From: Symsagittifera roscoffensis
Taxonomy: Eukaryota > Xenacoelomorpha > Acoela > Convolutidae
Assembly: GCF_963678635.1 (NCBI RefSeq)
Contig: NC_087068.1
Coordinates: forward strand, 38,093,649-38,157,648
DNA length: 64,000 nt
Direction: 5' to 3'
Below the pieces are notes generated by a model, which did not search any database, was not told where the DNA came from, and was given only the letters and a program-made list of their open reading frames with translations. This document shows, in pieces, positions 35,853 through 48,506 of this stretch (positions are counted from its first letter, which is position 1; the number at the start of each line of letters is the position of its first letter). A program made the translations under genes and the position numbers.

Positions 35853-36243
35853 CTTGCTTAAAAGACCGAATGCTTGAAATTAATTTTAGCTTACTTTCAG
35901 CCAATCAGAAATGGGTATTAAAAATTTCAAAGTAAATCGCAACAATCTCAAAGTAAGAAAATAAATCCAGACCATTAGTGTTAATATTGACCGATTAAAT
36001 AATAAGCAGATGAGTTTTCAAGACTGAAAAATTCTTATGATTTTGACCTCATTAATCTTGATGATTATCTGAATAGTATTGCGGCTGATTAGTATTTTTA
36101 ATATTTTTGATTATTTTCCTCTGATTTAATACATTTTCTGTTAATATTGACTTCGATTTTGTGAGAAAGGCTTTTAGCCAATAGAAACGCTTAGCGATTT
36201 TGATTGGTTGAATTTTTCAAGCATTCGGTCCTTCAAGCATGAG
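35853..36243. mobile_element. About 390-bp MITE-like element (ends gaccgaatgcttgaaa)
   Basis: The left tgcttaaaagaccgaatgct and right agcattcggtccttcaagca are inverse repeats of about 26 bp; both continue inward with aatt and a ccaatca word. The body is AT-rich with no ORF. Confidence 0.75.
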
Positions 36244-36454
36244 AACCCTCCCCATATCAATTGCTTTAATTTTAACCTGACAGTTTTGCAGCCCTAAATC
36301 TTTTCGATTTATGAACAGAAACATTTTCAAAATAAAATTGGCAAAGTGAATCTTATTAGTTATATGAAAGCTGGACTAGCGCCGTGTTGACAGTTTTTGA
36401 GTTTTTTACCGTCATACTCTGCGCATAATCACCTTGAACTTGAGCGTCATTTAG

Positions 36455-36966
36455 AACAAGACTGCTCGTATCAGGGCGAAGCCCTGAATGTTTCGACTAC
36501 CTTTTAAGGTATATGGAGCAGTAATAACATAAAGTAATTAAATGTAATAAAATAAAATGAACAATTTTTTTCTAAATTTTGAATTTTTTAAATAAAAATC
36601 ATCTCCCAAACACCATATAAAAAACAAAAGAATGGATTTTGCTCCTTGTATTAAATCAATTATGGCAAGTAAGCTTCTTTCAAGCAATTTGGAACGATTT
36701 CTAGGATGGATTTAATAGCGCAAAATATATAGCGCGTTAATTGTCCCAAATTGGCAAAAATGCCAATCTGTAAACTCCTATAACTCAAGGAAAAATGATC
36801 ACAGGTAAAGTATCTTTTAAAGCTTAAGCTCAAAACATAAGTACATTTCGAACGATATAAAAAAATCCGTAAAAAATGGCTAGTAAAAAAGTCGAAGTTT
36901 ATCTGAAGAAAAAAAACACACCCGAGCACAAATATTTCGTTACTTTCGTATCGAAAGTCGGAACAA
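36455..36966. repeat. Hairpin-headed dispersed repeat, copy 3
   Basis: Full length: head aacaagactgctcgtatcag with gggcgaagccctga, tail gttactttcgtatcgaaagt plus cggaacaa. It abuts copy 4 directly, head to tail. Confidence 0.9.
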
Positions 36967-37426
36967 CAAGACTGCTCGTATCAGGGAGAAACCCTGAATG
37001 TTCCGACTGTCTCTCTATGGAACAGTAATAACCTGAAAAAAATTAAATCTAAAAAATGATTTTTTTTAAACTGAGATTTTTTGTGAAAATCATCCCCCCT
37101 CACCCCATATAAAGTATAAAGTGATTGATTTTGCTCTTAGTAACAAATCAATTATAGCACATAGGTTTTTCAACCAATTTGGAACGGGAGCGATTTCTAA
37201 GACAGATTAAATCTCCGCTTACGCGTTAGTAGCGCGAATTATATCGCGCGTTAATTGTCCCAAATTGGCCAAAATGACAATCTTTAAGCCCTCATAACAT
37301 CACAAAAAAAGATCACAAATAAAAATACTTTTTCAAAATTAAGCTCAAAATAACAATACTTTTTGAATGATATTAAGAAAAAAACTATCAAATATTCTGT
37401 TAGTTTCGTTACAAAAGTCGGAACAA
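36965..37426. repeat. Hairpin-headed dispersed repeat, copy 4, tandem with copy 3
   Basis: Begins at the last bases of copy 3 (cggaacaacaagactgctcg). The hairpin is tcagggagaaaccctga: both bases that close the loop have changed, so the 6-bp stem is kept. The tail is shortened (gttacaaaagtcggaacaa). Confidence 0.88.
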
Positions 37427-37443
37427 TTATCGATCAATCAGTC

Positions 37444-37665
37444 GCTATAGCTATAAACAAAACAACATAAAAAAATTAAACGAAAATTTAAAAAAAAATG
37501 AATTTATTTTTTTTTTCTAAAATTTGAAATTTTACTATGAAAATCATCCCCCCACATGCCATATAAAATACAAAACAATTAATTTTGCTCCTTGTAACAA
37601 ATCAATTACAGCATATAAGCTTCCTTGAACCATTTTGGAACAATTTCTAAGACGGATTAAATTTC
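37444..37665. repeat. Hairpin-headed dispersed repeat, copy 5 (partial)
   Basis: Lacks the head; shares catccccccacatgccatat and ttggaacaatttctaagacgg with the others, then diverges. Confidence 0.75.
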
Positions 37666-37944
37666 AAAACTCTGCTGCCTTTATTTAAGTATTTTCATCC
37701 CTGAGTTAAAATAATCGTCAAAAACTCCTATGTAGCATTTATTTTCAGGTATGATTTGACATAACTTTTAAAACGTGTACGCCTTTTGTTGGTTACTAAA
37801 AGTTTCCATTCCGCTGTTGTAGCCTTGTAAAAGTTTGCAACATTGTGTAACCTTCAATCTATAGTTTTAGTACTAGGTTCAAAGGACAATTAGCTATTTG
37901 TTTCACATAGTTTCCCTAATTCGGAATAAAACTATGATCTAGAT

Positions 37945-38700
37945 TTGAATAACATAGAAGCATGGATAGCAGCAAATAAACTTACGACGAATCAAGGCAA
38001 AACCACAGCAATTGTTTTCAGCTCAAAGAAATTGAAACCATTGATAAAGTTTCGAGGGAATGTCCGAAAAGCAGAGAATAATGTTAGATATTTATGAGTT
38101 CAAATTGATCGCATCTTGAGTTTCACCTAACATATCTGAATTATGAAAAATGAATGCGCAAAATTCATTTCATTTCTCTAACAAATTAGAAATATGTTAT
38201 CGGTTGAACAACTCATGAAAGTCTATAAAAAGTACATACAGCCAATTTATCAATATGGAATACCGATTTATGGCTGCACCTCAAAAAAATCTAGATAAAC
38301 TACAGAAGGAACAATTTCTGTTATAGGAACAATTACCAGGAAAAGAAAATTCAATAAAGTAAGATCGACGAGACGAAAAAAATTACTCAATATATGAGCT
38401 ACACACAAAAGAAGTCTTAAAAAAACTTTTAAAATTTATAAAAAAAAGAACATACAAGTAAATATGTGAGTAAATTTTTAACATCAAAAGAATTAACTAT
38501 GCAAAGTTCGAGTGACACGCGAATAAGAAATTTATAAACGAAATCTATTATGAATAAATTTAATTTGAAAAGTATGTGAGCGAGTCAGTCTTCTTTTCAA
38601 TAAGATTGTCAAAATAAACTAAACAATTTTGTTAAAGGTAATGCAAGGCCCAGCAATTTAATAAGACAGTTTTGTTCATAAACTCAGAGACTTGTATCTA
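37945..38700 (+). pseudogene. Degenerate LINE ORF2 relic (RT thumb and C-terminal domain)
   Basis: One frame with several stops reads LNNIEAWIAANKLTTNQGKT, then NVRYL-stop-VQIDRILSFT, then YIQPIYQYGIPIYGCTSKK. This parallels the region after FADD in the LINE at 12.6 kb (VDDWCKSNKLTINTGK, KYLGVTIDNKLKFS, VPVISYGLMVYGCSSKQ). Beyond 38320 remnants of the C-terminal Lys-rich part continue in shifting frames. A different and older LINE copy. Confidence 0.8.
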
Positions 38701-39033
38701 CATGATACTGATTTCTGTGCAAAGGTTTTTTTTGGTAAAAACTGGGTTGAATACTTTTTTGATGAGTAACTAGTTTGCTTCATATTAAGAAATGATAAAC
38801 AAAAATTCTTGATCTTTATGGTTTAGATCTACATCAACAAAAACGGTTCATGCACTATTTCTCGTTTCGATTGGATAAAAACAAAAATTTGGACTCTATA
38901 AAAACAAAAATATGCGCTACTAAAATTGTGCATTCGTAATCCACAAATTTTTATAATGTGCCTGATTCGTGAACGAATTTATTATTATATTCTTTTTATG
39001 GGATGTTCATGACAATTTTTTCAGTAATATGAA

Positions 39034-39436
39034 AAGGGGTGGATCTAGGTTTTTCTTGAGGGGGGGGGGGGGCAGATTTTCAAAAGTATTCGAAAAAATT
39101 GTCCCTTTTTTTTAGGTCGACCAAAGCACTAAAAAATCCCTGTTTTGGCCTAATGTTCAGTGCCGCAAGCAAAATTTTGAAAAAGTGGACCAAAAAAGAC
39201 GTTCGAAAGCACTTTTTGGAAAATTTTGTCAACAAAATTGCATTTTTTCGGAGCGCGCTCCCCCCTCAAAATTAGTATATATTGGCGCCAAATGCACCGT
39301 TATTAAAATTTTAGGATCCGTCACCAAAAATGGATATCTCACAATAGTACAAAGGGGTGACCCTTTGGGTCGGCAGGGGGTCGAATCCCTGAGAAGAAGC
39401 AATCAACGCCCGCCCCCTCCCCCGAATCCGCCCCTG
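39034..39436. mobile_element. hAT-type CAGGGG element, about 400 bp
   Basis: Left aaggggtggatctagg (first bases mutated) with a G14 run, right gaatccgcccctg. It shares internal segments with the 11739 copy, including aaaggggtgaccctttgggt and ggcagggggtcgaatccctg. Flanks aatatgaa and aacataaa match at 6 of 8 positions, a decayed octamer duplication. The ORF across it is spurious. Confidence 0.85.
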
Positions 39437-40454
39437 AACATAAACATTTCTGGACAATTCATGAGTGACTGGTCAAACAAAAACTCTTATAAAGAAATTC
39501 TTTTCACTAGTTTCAACCTTGTCTTTTGATTAATTGCAAAGAAAACATCGAAAGCGTGAAAGAAATTGGCTCGTCTGGAAATCAAAGTTTTAATACATCT
39601 TATCTAAATGACTGTTTCTTCAAGCTGTATCTTTTCAAAATTTAGATCCAATAATTTTGTTTTTGAACTGTTTTAATTTTGAAGAAACAAATTGAATTTT
39701 AAGCAGATTGCAAAAATTTACTTCCGCCATATACCAGCACTGAAAAGCAAGTCAGTAGGCTAAAATTAAAAGGAGTCACCTCCAAGGTGTTTCGGATGAA
39801 CAAAATGATGAAGCGCTTTTGTGATTGAGCGCTTGTGTTCATCAGTAGTCTTCGTGCCATGAAGAAAGCAGGATGCAGAGGGAGGATGTTATGAAGAAAC
39901 GAAAAAAAATACACCTAGAGTTACATTTCCAATTCTCAAAATTGTTAGGATTTTGAATTTTTTTGTACAGTTTGATTTAAAAAAAATCAAAATTATATGA
40001 GAATATACTCAACAAAGCATATCATGGCAATTTGAACCCAAGGGGCAAGAAACTGTCGGTCAAGGACAGGAAGCTGACAGAAAAGAAACAATAAATAAAA
40101 ATTATTTGTAAAAAAAACTAATAAATGTTTTTATCTGAAGTTAGTTGAATATGAGAAAATTTTAGATGCGATAGATTTTCTCAACAGAAACTTAGTTAAA
40201 CTGCGAGTGGAGTCAAAAATTCTATTCTGCTGGATGGAAAATTGTTTTCGAGTTTCTGGTGAAATTTTCCATGTGATTTGGAGTTCACATTTCATAAAAA
40301 TTGTTCTTGTACGATAACCCGTGCGCAAATACTATCTTGACTATATAGTTTTATTTTTTAATTTGATTGTCAACATATTGATTGAATCAACCAGTTTTAA
40401 ATTGACTTTCTTTTGAGTAAATTAAATCATATTCGAGAGCATCTGGTGTCATTT
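39437..40454. other. Spacer 3' of the intact SDR gene, nothing recognised
   Basis: AT-rich, only short frames, no repeat ends seen. Confidence 0.4.
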
Positions 40455-41422
40455 TTATCGAGGACAAAGACAATTCCGGCCGCCATCTATAAAGGTCAAA
40501 TTTCCAGTCATAAAGCTAGCTCTGGAGCTAGCCAAGAAGCAAATTGAGTCTGCGACATCATCTACAGTGCCGACTCTTCCCAATGGGTGGCATTTTTTGT
40601 TGTCTTCTAGAAATTTCTTGCGCTGCTCGCCGACTAATCCGTGTTTATCAATCATAGGTGTATCTATTAATCCAGGGTTAACGGCATTAACTCGCACGCC
40701 ATCTGGCGCCAGTTCTACAGCCAGGCAATTTGTGTACATATTCAAAGCAGCTTTTGACATACAATAATTAGATCGTCCCGGAAAGGATCTAACTCCGGCT
40801 ATTGAAGAGACATTCACAACTGATCCTTTCGTTCTGCGAAGATATGGAATACACAATTGGGTTAGAACTACAACAGAGCGTAGGTTTGTCTTCATAAAGC
40901 AGTCGAACTGAGAAATTGGTGAATGCTCCACAAGTCCAACACCGACAATGCCAGCATTGTTGATCAAAATGTCAATTCGATCCAAAGATTTTTTTGTTTG
41001 GTCAACAATAGCGGCACAAGTTTCTTCTTCAGTGATATCACCTTGAATGCAATCAAATTAAACTTTAATATCTTAATGATATGTTAGCTTATCTTGTTTT
41101 GAAGGATAATTTTTCATAATTTTTCATCTTACTTTTAGAAAGCAAAATTTATGCTTGCAATTAAAAAGGAAGCATGGCATTTAGAATGCAGTTTTAATGT
41201 TTAGAGCTGACCTATTACTGTAATGACTGTGCTTTCATCGAGTCTTCCGGCCGACTGCTCAATGCATTTTTTCCGAACTTCTTGCAACCCAGCTCCATTT
41301 AAATCTGAAAGGCATAGACCGGAGACACCGAACTGCGCAAACCTCACAGCTGTACCTGCACCAATTCCAGAACCCGCGCCAGTTATTATGGCGACTTCGC
41401 CATTCGTAAAATAAAGTTCCAT
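40455..41422 (-). CDS. Short-chain dehydrogenase/reductase, classical SDR family, two exons, intact
   Basis: Exon 1 is 41212-41422 (ATG at 41422, donor AATAG/GTCAGC) and exon 2 is 40455-41041 (acceptor CATTCAAG). The intron is 170 bp and splits a Gly codon. The spliced protein has 265 residues, normal for classical SDRs. Seen: TGAGSGIG at residues 14-21 (nucleotide-binding loop), Asp72, NNAG at 98-101, Asn123, Ser150, and Tyr163 with Lys167 (the catalytic tetrad with usual spacing), and a C-terminal GNLTFIDGG. An Asp at the end of beta-2 (LSDLN) favours NAD by family rule. No signal peptide or membrane helix, so probably a soluble oxidoreductase. Substrate unknown; the family acts on alcohols, ketones, steroids or acyl intermediates. 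It is the only undamaged member of a four-copy cluster. Confidence 0.93.
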
Positions 41423-43559
41423 TTTTCAATAGTGTTTGTGAAATAATTGATTTAACTGAAAACTTCAACCCTAATTGTTTTAATTGCGACAGACACTTCG
41501 GTTAAAGTGTTCAAACTAACTTATTTACTGTCAAACAAAAGTTCGATAAAGTCTGGTTAAAAGTTTTAATATTTTGCTAAACACACTGCGAAACAGTTAA
41601 GCAAAGTCAAACCAAAGGCACAACTAAGCTCAGTTTCGCTTGTAAAACAGATATTGCTCCAAGCATTTCAAGAACTAAATTGGTTTTTCCCCTGCAAAAT
41701 AGCGCCCCAATGAAAACACGGGTATGGTTAATTAATCATATTGAGTTGAAGCAAAAGTATTTTTAAGCTCTTGCAATAGTGTAACAGTAGGAATCTTAGT
41801 ACTGTTTTTTTTTCAAAACGGGCTGTAATTCAATATTTAACTAAATCTACCAAAAGCTAAACAAAAAAATGTCCTATTCAAAAGTGCAAAATTAGAGCTT
41901 TGAAAATCTTTTTTTTTCTATTTAGTGCTGAAAAAATTGACAGTTTTATCTCCTGCACTCGCCCAGATGAAATCATGCTCACGGAAGCTTTTACGCCGCC
42001 TGAGTTTTTCATAAAATGTATCAGACGAACCAAACGAAATCAACACATGTGATTTTTTTAAAATTATTTTGATTGTCTTAGCATCTATTTAGTATTTGAA
42101 AATCCTTTTTTTTGGATCTGAAATTTCAAAAAGAGAACCTACTACTCCTATTACCCGCCTGTAGATTGACCCTCGCACACACACAAAGCGTAAGGTTTTT
42201 TTTATTTTAGGCCGGTTAATGTAAGAAAACGTTCTCAGGTTTCTCACTTTAAAAGTGAAGGGCAAGCACACGTTGTAAGGGTAAGCTTTAAGGTCCCGTG
42301 TAGACAAAAAATGCTTATCATACAACTTCATGGACTAGAAAATTTGTATGAAAAAACAAAATAAGCATTTTTTCGATAGTAAGACAATTTTTTCAGTCTC
42401 TTTTGCCGCACTCTGGAATTAAATGACGAGTTTTTCGCCAAACTTTTTATCACAAAAAAGCAATTATCATAAAAGCAATTTTTTATACTTAGAAATTGTA
42501 TGATGGGCTTTTTTGTCTAAAAAATTATATAATAAGCATCTGTCCAATAAATGAAAATACAAATTGTTTTGTCTTTTATCCAAAAACAGTCTAACTACGG
42601 TTTTTCTATCATAAAGGGCGTGAGTGACTTTTACTACGCAAGCAAACTGCATTTGCTGATATTAGCTATGTAAGTTAAAGGTTCACACTGAATTTTTCAC
42701 CAAAAACGTAACGTTTAATAGATGGCTAGAAAGAGTTTATTTGTGAAAATTTTGCTAGTTGAGAAAAGGGACCTTAAATGTTTACAAATTAGAATAATCA
42801 AATTTATCAAAATTTATCAAGCTTTACAAGTTTAGCATATGAAACAAAAAAATTTGTAGATAAAAACACTTGCCTGTAATTTTTTCGGTGAAAACCTGGA
42901 TTACGTTATTTGCACAAAATATTATTTTTGCATGCAATGTAAATTGTAATTTGTATATTTTGTTTAATTAAGCGCAGAAGCGATTTCTTACCCAAAAAAA
43001 AGAAAAACAAATTTTTAATTCAAAGTTTTTTTTGTCTATAGAAAAATGCATATCATACAATTTTCAGATATTTTTATAAGTTTTTTTTATTCCAAAATTG
43101 CTCTCATGTAACCAGCACTGCTAGCATATTGTATTGTTTGAGTCTTAAGCCAATTTAAGGCATTTTTCGTTTTGATTTACGAAATGCTTGTCTTACAATT
43201 TTTTTTCAATAAAATTTATTTATAAGCATTGCAGACTCCAATTATGGAACTACCTAAAAAACCCTTTTTGAAAACAATTCGGTGTAATATTAGGTTGTTA
43301 TAGGTGTAGGTAAGGTCCAGTTAAAATACTGCAAACTCACACCAATATTTAAGGTGTTAAAAGATAGTTTTGAAGGTAAATAGACAATAACTTTTTTCTA
43401 CCAATCAGTTTTAAGCATTATATTTACAAACTGTTTTTTAGGTCGTTTAACAGAAAACACTCAAGCTCTTTGGCCAAAAAAGATTTTTGCTAGAGCATCA
43501 ATTTTTTGTTGAATTGCAGAGGACTTTGTAGGGTATTAGGGTTAATATCAATTAAATAA
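41423..43559. other. AT-rich intergenic with scattered gcttatcatacaa words
   Basis: Between 42300 and 43220 words like aaaaatgcttatcatacaa and their inverse ttgtatgatgggcttttttg recur irregularly in both orientations, probably an old decayed inverted-repeat element. No gene found. Confidence 0.4.
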
Positions 43560-43681
43560 TTTGTGCTCGCACATTAAACATTTTATTCCAGCAGTTTTGC
43601 TAAAATGGCTGTTAAACTACCTTAAGCTTAAAAAACTACCCTAAGCTTCTTTATTCCGTTTTCGTCGAAAGTCGGAACAAA
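43560..43681. repeat. Tail fragment of the hairpin-headed repeat family
   Basis: Ends ttccgttttcgtcgaaagtcgg plus aacaa, the family tail, preceded by a diverged body with duplicated aaactacc(t/c)taagct words. Confidence 0.5.
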
Positions 43682-43979
43682 TAAATCACATAGCATTTTA
43701 CATAACGTGTGAGGGATGCTTTTCAAAAAAATCTGATTTTTTTTCTTTTTTCCATAGACCTTAAGCGCAGTCGCAACAGCCAAGGCTTTGCTCTCATATG
43801 AGGAATCTTGTTTCTAATCAGCGCTGTATGAACTCGCTCAACACAACTGCAGTGAATGTTTTGTAATTCGCAAAATATGAATGAAACAAAAAACAATCAA
43901 ACCTGATGAAATGAAATGTATCATCACAACTCTTTGAAATTTTCAGAACAGGTTGCTTTTTATTATACGTTATCAGAAG

Positions 43980-44165
43980 CAAAAAAAATGCATAGTATTT
44001 TACCTCGGTTGAATATGTGTACTGTGGAGGGTAAAAAGCAGGAACAAGTTAACATGCTCTTCTCCTCCCAAAGCCGTTTGGGGGGTAGGATTTCAACTCG
44101 GATCTGCGTGCGAATTTTCAGACAATCAGAAAAAGCATTCTACACGCTGCACTCAGCAATTTTAA
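43980..44165 (-). repeat. tRNA-derived SINE-like sequence
   Basis: On the minus strand a box-A-like gtgcagcgtgtagaatgc (44135-44152) is followed about 35 bp later by a box-B-like cgagttgaaatcc (44088-44100), the internal promoter spacing of RNA polymerase III tRNA-type genes. The tRNA fold itself is imperfect, so a SINE head is more likely than a functional tRNA. The body would run toward 43980. Confidence 0.45.
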
Positions 44166-47100
44166 TTTTTAGTGAACGCTGGCTTGGAAGATATTAACCT
44201 ATTAGTTCAAACATGATCTTACAAGAGAAGTAAAAATTTCAGTTTATTTTTTTCTTCAATTTTTTTATAACATTTTTAGGAAACTATTTTGAACCAAATT
44301 TCGTATATTGACATGCAAGGGCATTCAAATCTCGTCACAATTGATCATTTTTATCGTAATCTAAGAAAAGTCTGTTGTGACACTGCCAAACAAGCTTTGT
44401 AAAAGCTACCCGAATCAGAAGTCTGCCTATGTTTTACTATAGAAAAAGGCTAATAAATTAGTCTTCAAGTCTTTACTGCAAAAATATTATTAAGAGTGGC
44501 TAAATTTGAGACTAATTGTTTAAAAATGATCTTTTAAATGGCAAAAAATTTATTTATGCACGCCCCTGAATACCAATGAAGACCAACCAATTAACAAATG
44601 GGCTACTTTTTCTAAGAAATATCTAAATTTCGGGTATTGCCTCAGCCAGGCAATTAAAAATGTTTGTTATAAAACTAAATAAAGTTGTTAATAGTGTATC
44701 CAAAGAAAATTGGGATAAACTGGTACTGAAAGTATGACATGCATTGTATATATAGAAAAAGAAATGAGCTGTCTTGACCGTTCTGAAGCCAGATTTATTT
44801 GAGCTGTTTCAGTATTTTTTTTCAAAGGTTTTTTTCATGGTTTGCTTGTCTTTTGCGTGGTTACCAGCCTGCAAAAAAATGGTCAAATATACTCAAAACT
44901 TATTGCGCGCTTTAGAGTCAGTGTGATCTGGTCTTATAAAAAGTTTGTGGTATACTCCTATTTTCATTAATTATCATTCACTTTTTCAGCTGAAATTTTT
45001 GCTCTGTTTCAATATCTTTAAGCATTTTTGAAGTCACAATTGTTCATTGATGAGTATGTATTGGTGCCAAATACGCCTTTGGTAAAAGTTTAGAGTCTGT
45101 CAAAAATTGTATAGCTCAAAACAGTAAAAAGGGGTGACCCTTTGGGTAGGCAGGGGGTCGGATCCCGCATTTATTTCCTGTTTTATTTTTATTAGACGCT
45201 GTAAGAAGGTGTGAAAAAAAAAGACTGATCCAAGAGAAGGGGCTTTAGAAGGAGAACTAAAATTGAAAAAAAATTTTCTTAGGGCTGATATGTGTTGCGT
45301 GAAACGCACGGCAATGACTGGTACACAGACCACAGCGAGTATTTCGCACTCTGTAAATGCTGCTTTAGAGTTTTCCTCTGGGCCCCCGCAAGATTTATAC
45401 TAATCAAGATTAAAAAGCATTGGCAACCAAAACAAAATAAACCGCACAAAAACAGTCATCAAGTTTGGAAAAAATAGAATTCAGTAGATCACTTTCTGGG
45501 TGGTAGAATAGAAAACCTGTTGCGAACTTTTACATTCTTTTAATATGGAAAACTTGGCCCTCAATTAAAATTAGCAGGTTAATACTGCCTATGTTGGAAA
45601 TTAATCAACACTTTCTCTCTGAAAAATTAAACCAATTAGAAATAATATTTGATAACAAGTTTTTAAAATTTGAGTTCATCCCGCATCTAAGAAAAAATCA
45701 ATTATAATGCATTTTGGGATCTAAAATGTTATCAAAACAATAGATTCCCATGTTGCATTCAGACAACAAATGGAATAAAGAGCTAATATAATCAATTGTT
45801 TTTAAAAAACTTAAAGTCAAGTAAAAATGGATTTTTTTCTAATAATATTTTGTTTTGCGTCGCGCAAAATTTTGCAAGAACTACTGCATTTATCAAATCG
45901 GAAGCGCGGAATTTTTTGCAGAACGAGTGTACGGCCTACTTGATTTCTAAACCTAAACTTATTCAACTGCAAAAAGATTCCCTTAACCTCTCCCCTTTAA
46001 CAAGCCCCCCTTCCCACTCCTGAACTACCTCCAACCCCTACTGTCATTGTAATTTTTTTCTATATTGAAAAGTAATCAATTATAAATGATTTGCGATATA
46101 TTTTAATGAATTATTGATTAATAACCAAATATTTCATTTTTATTCAATTTTAGTTGATTATTTTTCACTTTGATGAACACTGGCAAAAAAAACTCAAGTT
46201 CTACCAAAATTTAACCTTGGAAATCCAGTGTGGGGTTCCTTGACTAAAAATGGGTAAAAACACATGATGCTCTCCTCTGTAACAAGAGCAATCAACTGTC
46301 GTTTTGGTTGACTCATGCGGCGGTTTGTAGATAGACCTAACTAACCGTTATGAAGAAAGACCAATGTTGGGAAAAACTCCAAGCCGAGAAAAACCATCAG
46401 CTCAAATGAAAAGACGAAAAAAACAACTGAAGATTGTTCAAAATAGGATCAAAATTGCTACAACATGTATTATATTGGTGGCATAGGCAATAATATCTTC
46501 ACAAATTTACCTTGCTTTTGTTTCTAATATTGGTAAAAATTGATAGATAACTGTATCCGTCTAATACCTGTTATTTGCGCATTTAGCGGCGAGTTCTAGA
46601 CCTCAGGAAAAGCCTCATTATATTAAAAATGCTGCTAAGGTCCGCATTTAAATCATTCTGCTTAATTCTCGGTTACTGCAAGTTATCTGAACCAAAAAAG
46701 CAAAATATAGGCAATCAAATTAAAACAGTTTACACAAGAATTGCTATCAATTTGACGAAAGCAGATAAAAAAGTCGGTATTCGACTTTCTGGGTATAATC
46801 TTTAAGAAACTCATATTGAGAGTTTAGTAAATGCATTAACATGGAGTGCTTGAAATTATTGAGTTGAACTTATTTGGTTCTTGGAATTTAAACTTGATTG
46901 TTTGATCTCTAGATAAATTACTGAGCCAAAAAATGTTTAAAATTAGTCAAAAGAAATTGAGTGAAGATAAATCTTAAACATCAGCAACGAAATGAAATTA
47001 AACCACTCAAAAATGGTAATCATACTGAAAAAAAATAAAAGCTTGATAATTTACTCATTGGGCCTGAAAATAAAAAAAACGGGTTGAGATATTTATAAAA

Positions 47101-47235
47101 AGTTATGATTTTGGAAAAATTACTCTCTGTGAAAAGCAATTATTTATGAAATGAGATTGAAGCATCTCTGATAAAATTGTGATTAAAAATTTAAAGAATA
47201 ACATCAGCGCGCATTGTTGCGTTAGATCAAATAAC
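44166..47235. other. Intergenic, one hAT fragment, no gene
   Basis: AT-rich. Frames at 45796-46023 and elsewhere lack motifs. The only assigned item is the element fragment at 45040-45170. Confidence 0.4.
45040..45170. mobile_element. Internal fragment of a CAGGGG hAT-type element
   Basis: Contains ttggtgccaaatacgccttt, aaaaaggggtgaccctttgg and ggcagggggtcggatccc, colinear with 39280-39390. Both termini are lost. Confidence 0.7.
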
Positions 47236-48506
47236 TCAGCGGGGGCAAACGCAAGTTCGACCACCATCTACCATGGTCGTGTTGCCAGTCATAAAGCTAG
47301 CCCTCGAACTGGCTAAGAAGCAAATTGATTCTGAAACATCATCTACAGTTCCGTTTCTTCCCAATGGATGAGATTTTCTTCGTTCCTCCATGTACTTCTC
47401 ACGTCGTTTGCCGAATATTCCGAGTTTATCAAATATCGGTGTATCTATAACTCCAGGATTGACTGAGTTCACTCTAACACCATCTGGCGCCATTTCCAGA
47501 GCCAGACATTTTGTGAACATATCTAGAGCAGCTTTTAAAATGCAATAATTACTTGCATAAGAAAAAGATCTAACTCCTGCGATTGATGACACATTCACAA
47601 CTGTTCCTTTCGTTTTGCGGAGATGGGGAATGCATAACTGTGTCAAAACTACAGGAGAACGCAGGTTGGTTTTCATCAAAAAGTCAAACTGAGAGATTGG
47701 AGTGTTCTGTTGGAGACCTCCACCAATGGTGCCCGCATTGTTGACTAAAATGTCAATTCGACCCAAATGTTTGATTGTTTGCTGAGCAATAGCTGCACAA
47801 GTTCCTTCTTCATCAATGTCCCCTGAGAACAGTGAAATAGGGGAAACAATTTTGGAAAAATGAAATTAGTGAATAAAAATTAGTCTATCGAGCAAAAAAT
47901 CAGTTTTGAGCCTAACGTAGATTCAATCTTCTCGAAAACCAAGCTGTTTATGTATATGGACGGATAAAAGCTTGGTTGATGACTTCTTTGTGATTAGAAT
48001 CTTTCTTGACCCATTTAATGTACGCACTTACAGTGAGGCCGACAGACCTCAATTTGTATAAGACCAAAAAGATGCTCTAAAAATTGGTTGTCCTTTTAGC
48101 AATTTGTTTTGCGCCCTTATAAATTTTTCGAAGTCGGAGAATTAGTTGAATTGTGGTTCTTGAAGTCCCGTCCCCGTTGATCAATGTTTCTGGCATCTCG
48201 TGCAGTACCTTCAGCAAAATAACTCTGAGTCATCATTTCAGTAGGAAAAAAAGTAACTAAAACAATCAGTTACATAGCAAATTAATTGCACTACCTGTGA
48301 CTATGATGACGTTGTTTTCATTGAGTCTTCCGCCCGATTGTTCAACACACTTATTCTGAACTTCCTTCAGCAAAGCTTCTTTTCGGGCCGTTATGCAAAA
48401 GCCCCATGACACCGAGTTGTGCGAGCTTTACCTGTCCCCAGCGCCAATCCCTGAACTTGCACCAGTTATTATGGCAACTTCGCCATTCGTAAAATAAAGT
48501 TCCCAT
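47236..48506 (-). pseudogene. SDR paralog with frameshifted exon 1
   Basis: Exon 2 (47236-47822) is intact and exactly 587 bp like the intact paralog, with NNAG, VSSIAG, NYCILK (Tyr and Lys kept) and GNTTMVDGG. Exon 1 (48295-48506, donor CACAG/GTAGTG) can be aligned base by base but is broken. An extra G follows the ATG at 48504-48506, an indel cluster after GASSGIGAG brings a TAA, and an extra T later restores the frame. The intron is 472 bp. All changes lie in or next to short homopolymers, so errors in the assembly are a real alternative to decay. If corrected it would be an SDR of about 265 residues. Confidence 0.82.

Noticed and set aside
29162-37665. Hairpin-headed repeats as Helitrons
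   Set aside because: Copies have a near-terminal hairpin but no clear TC start or CTRR end, so only a dispersed repeat was called.
39185-39529. 114-codon plus ORF
   Set aside because: It lies across a hAT-type element and its G/C tracts; no family similarity.
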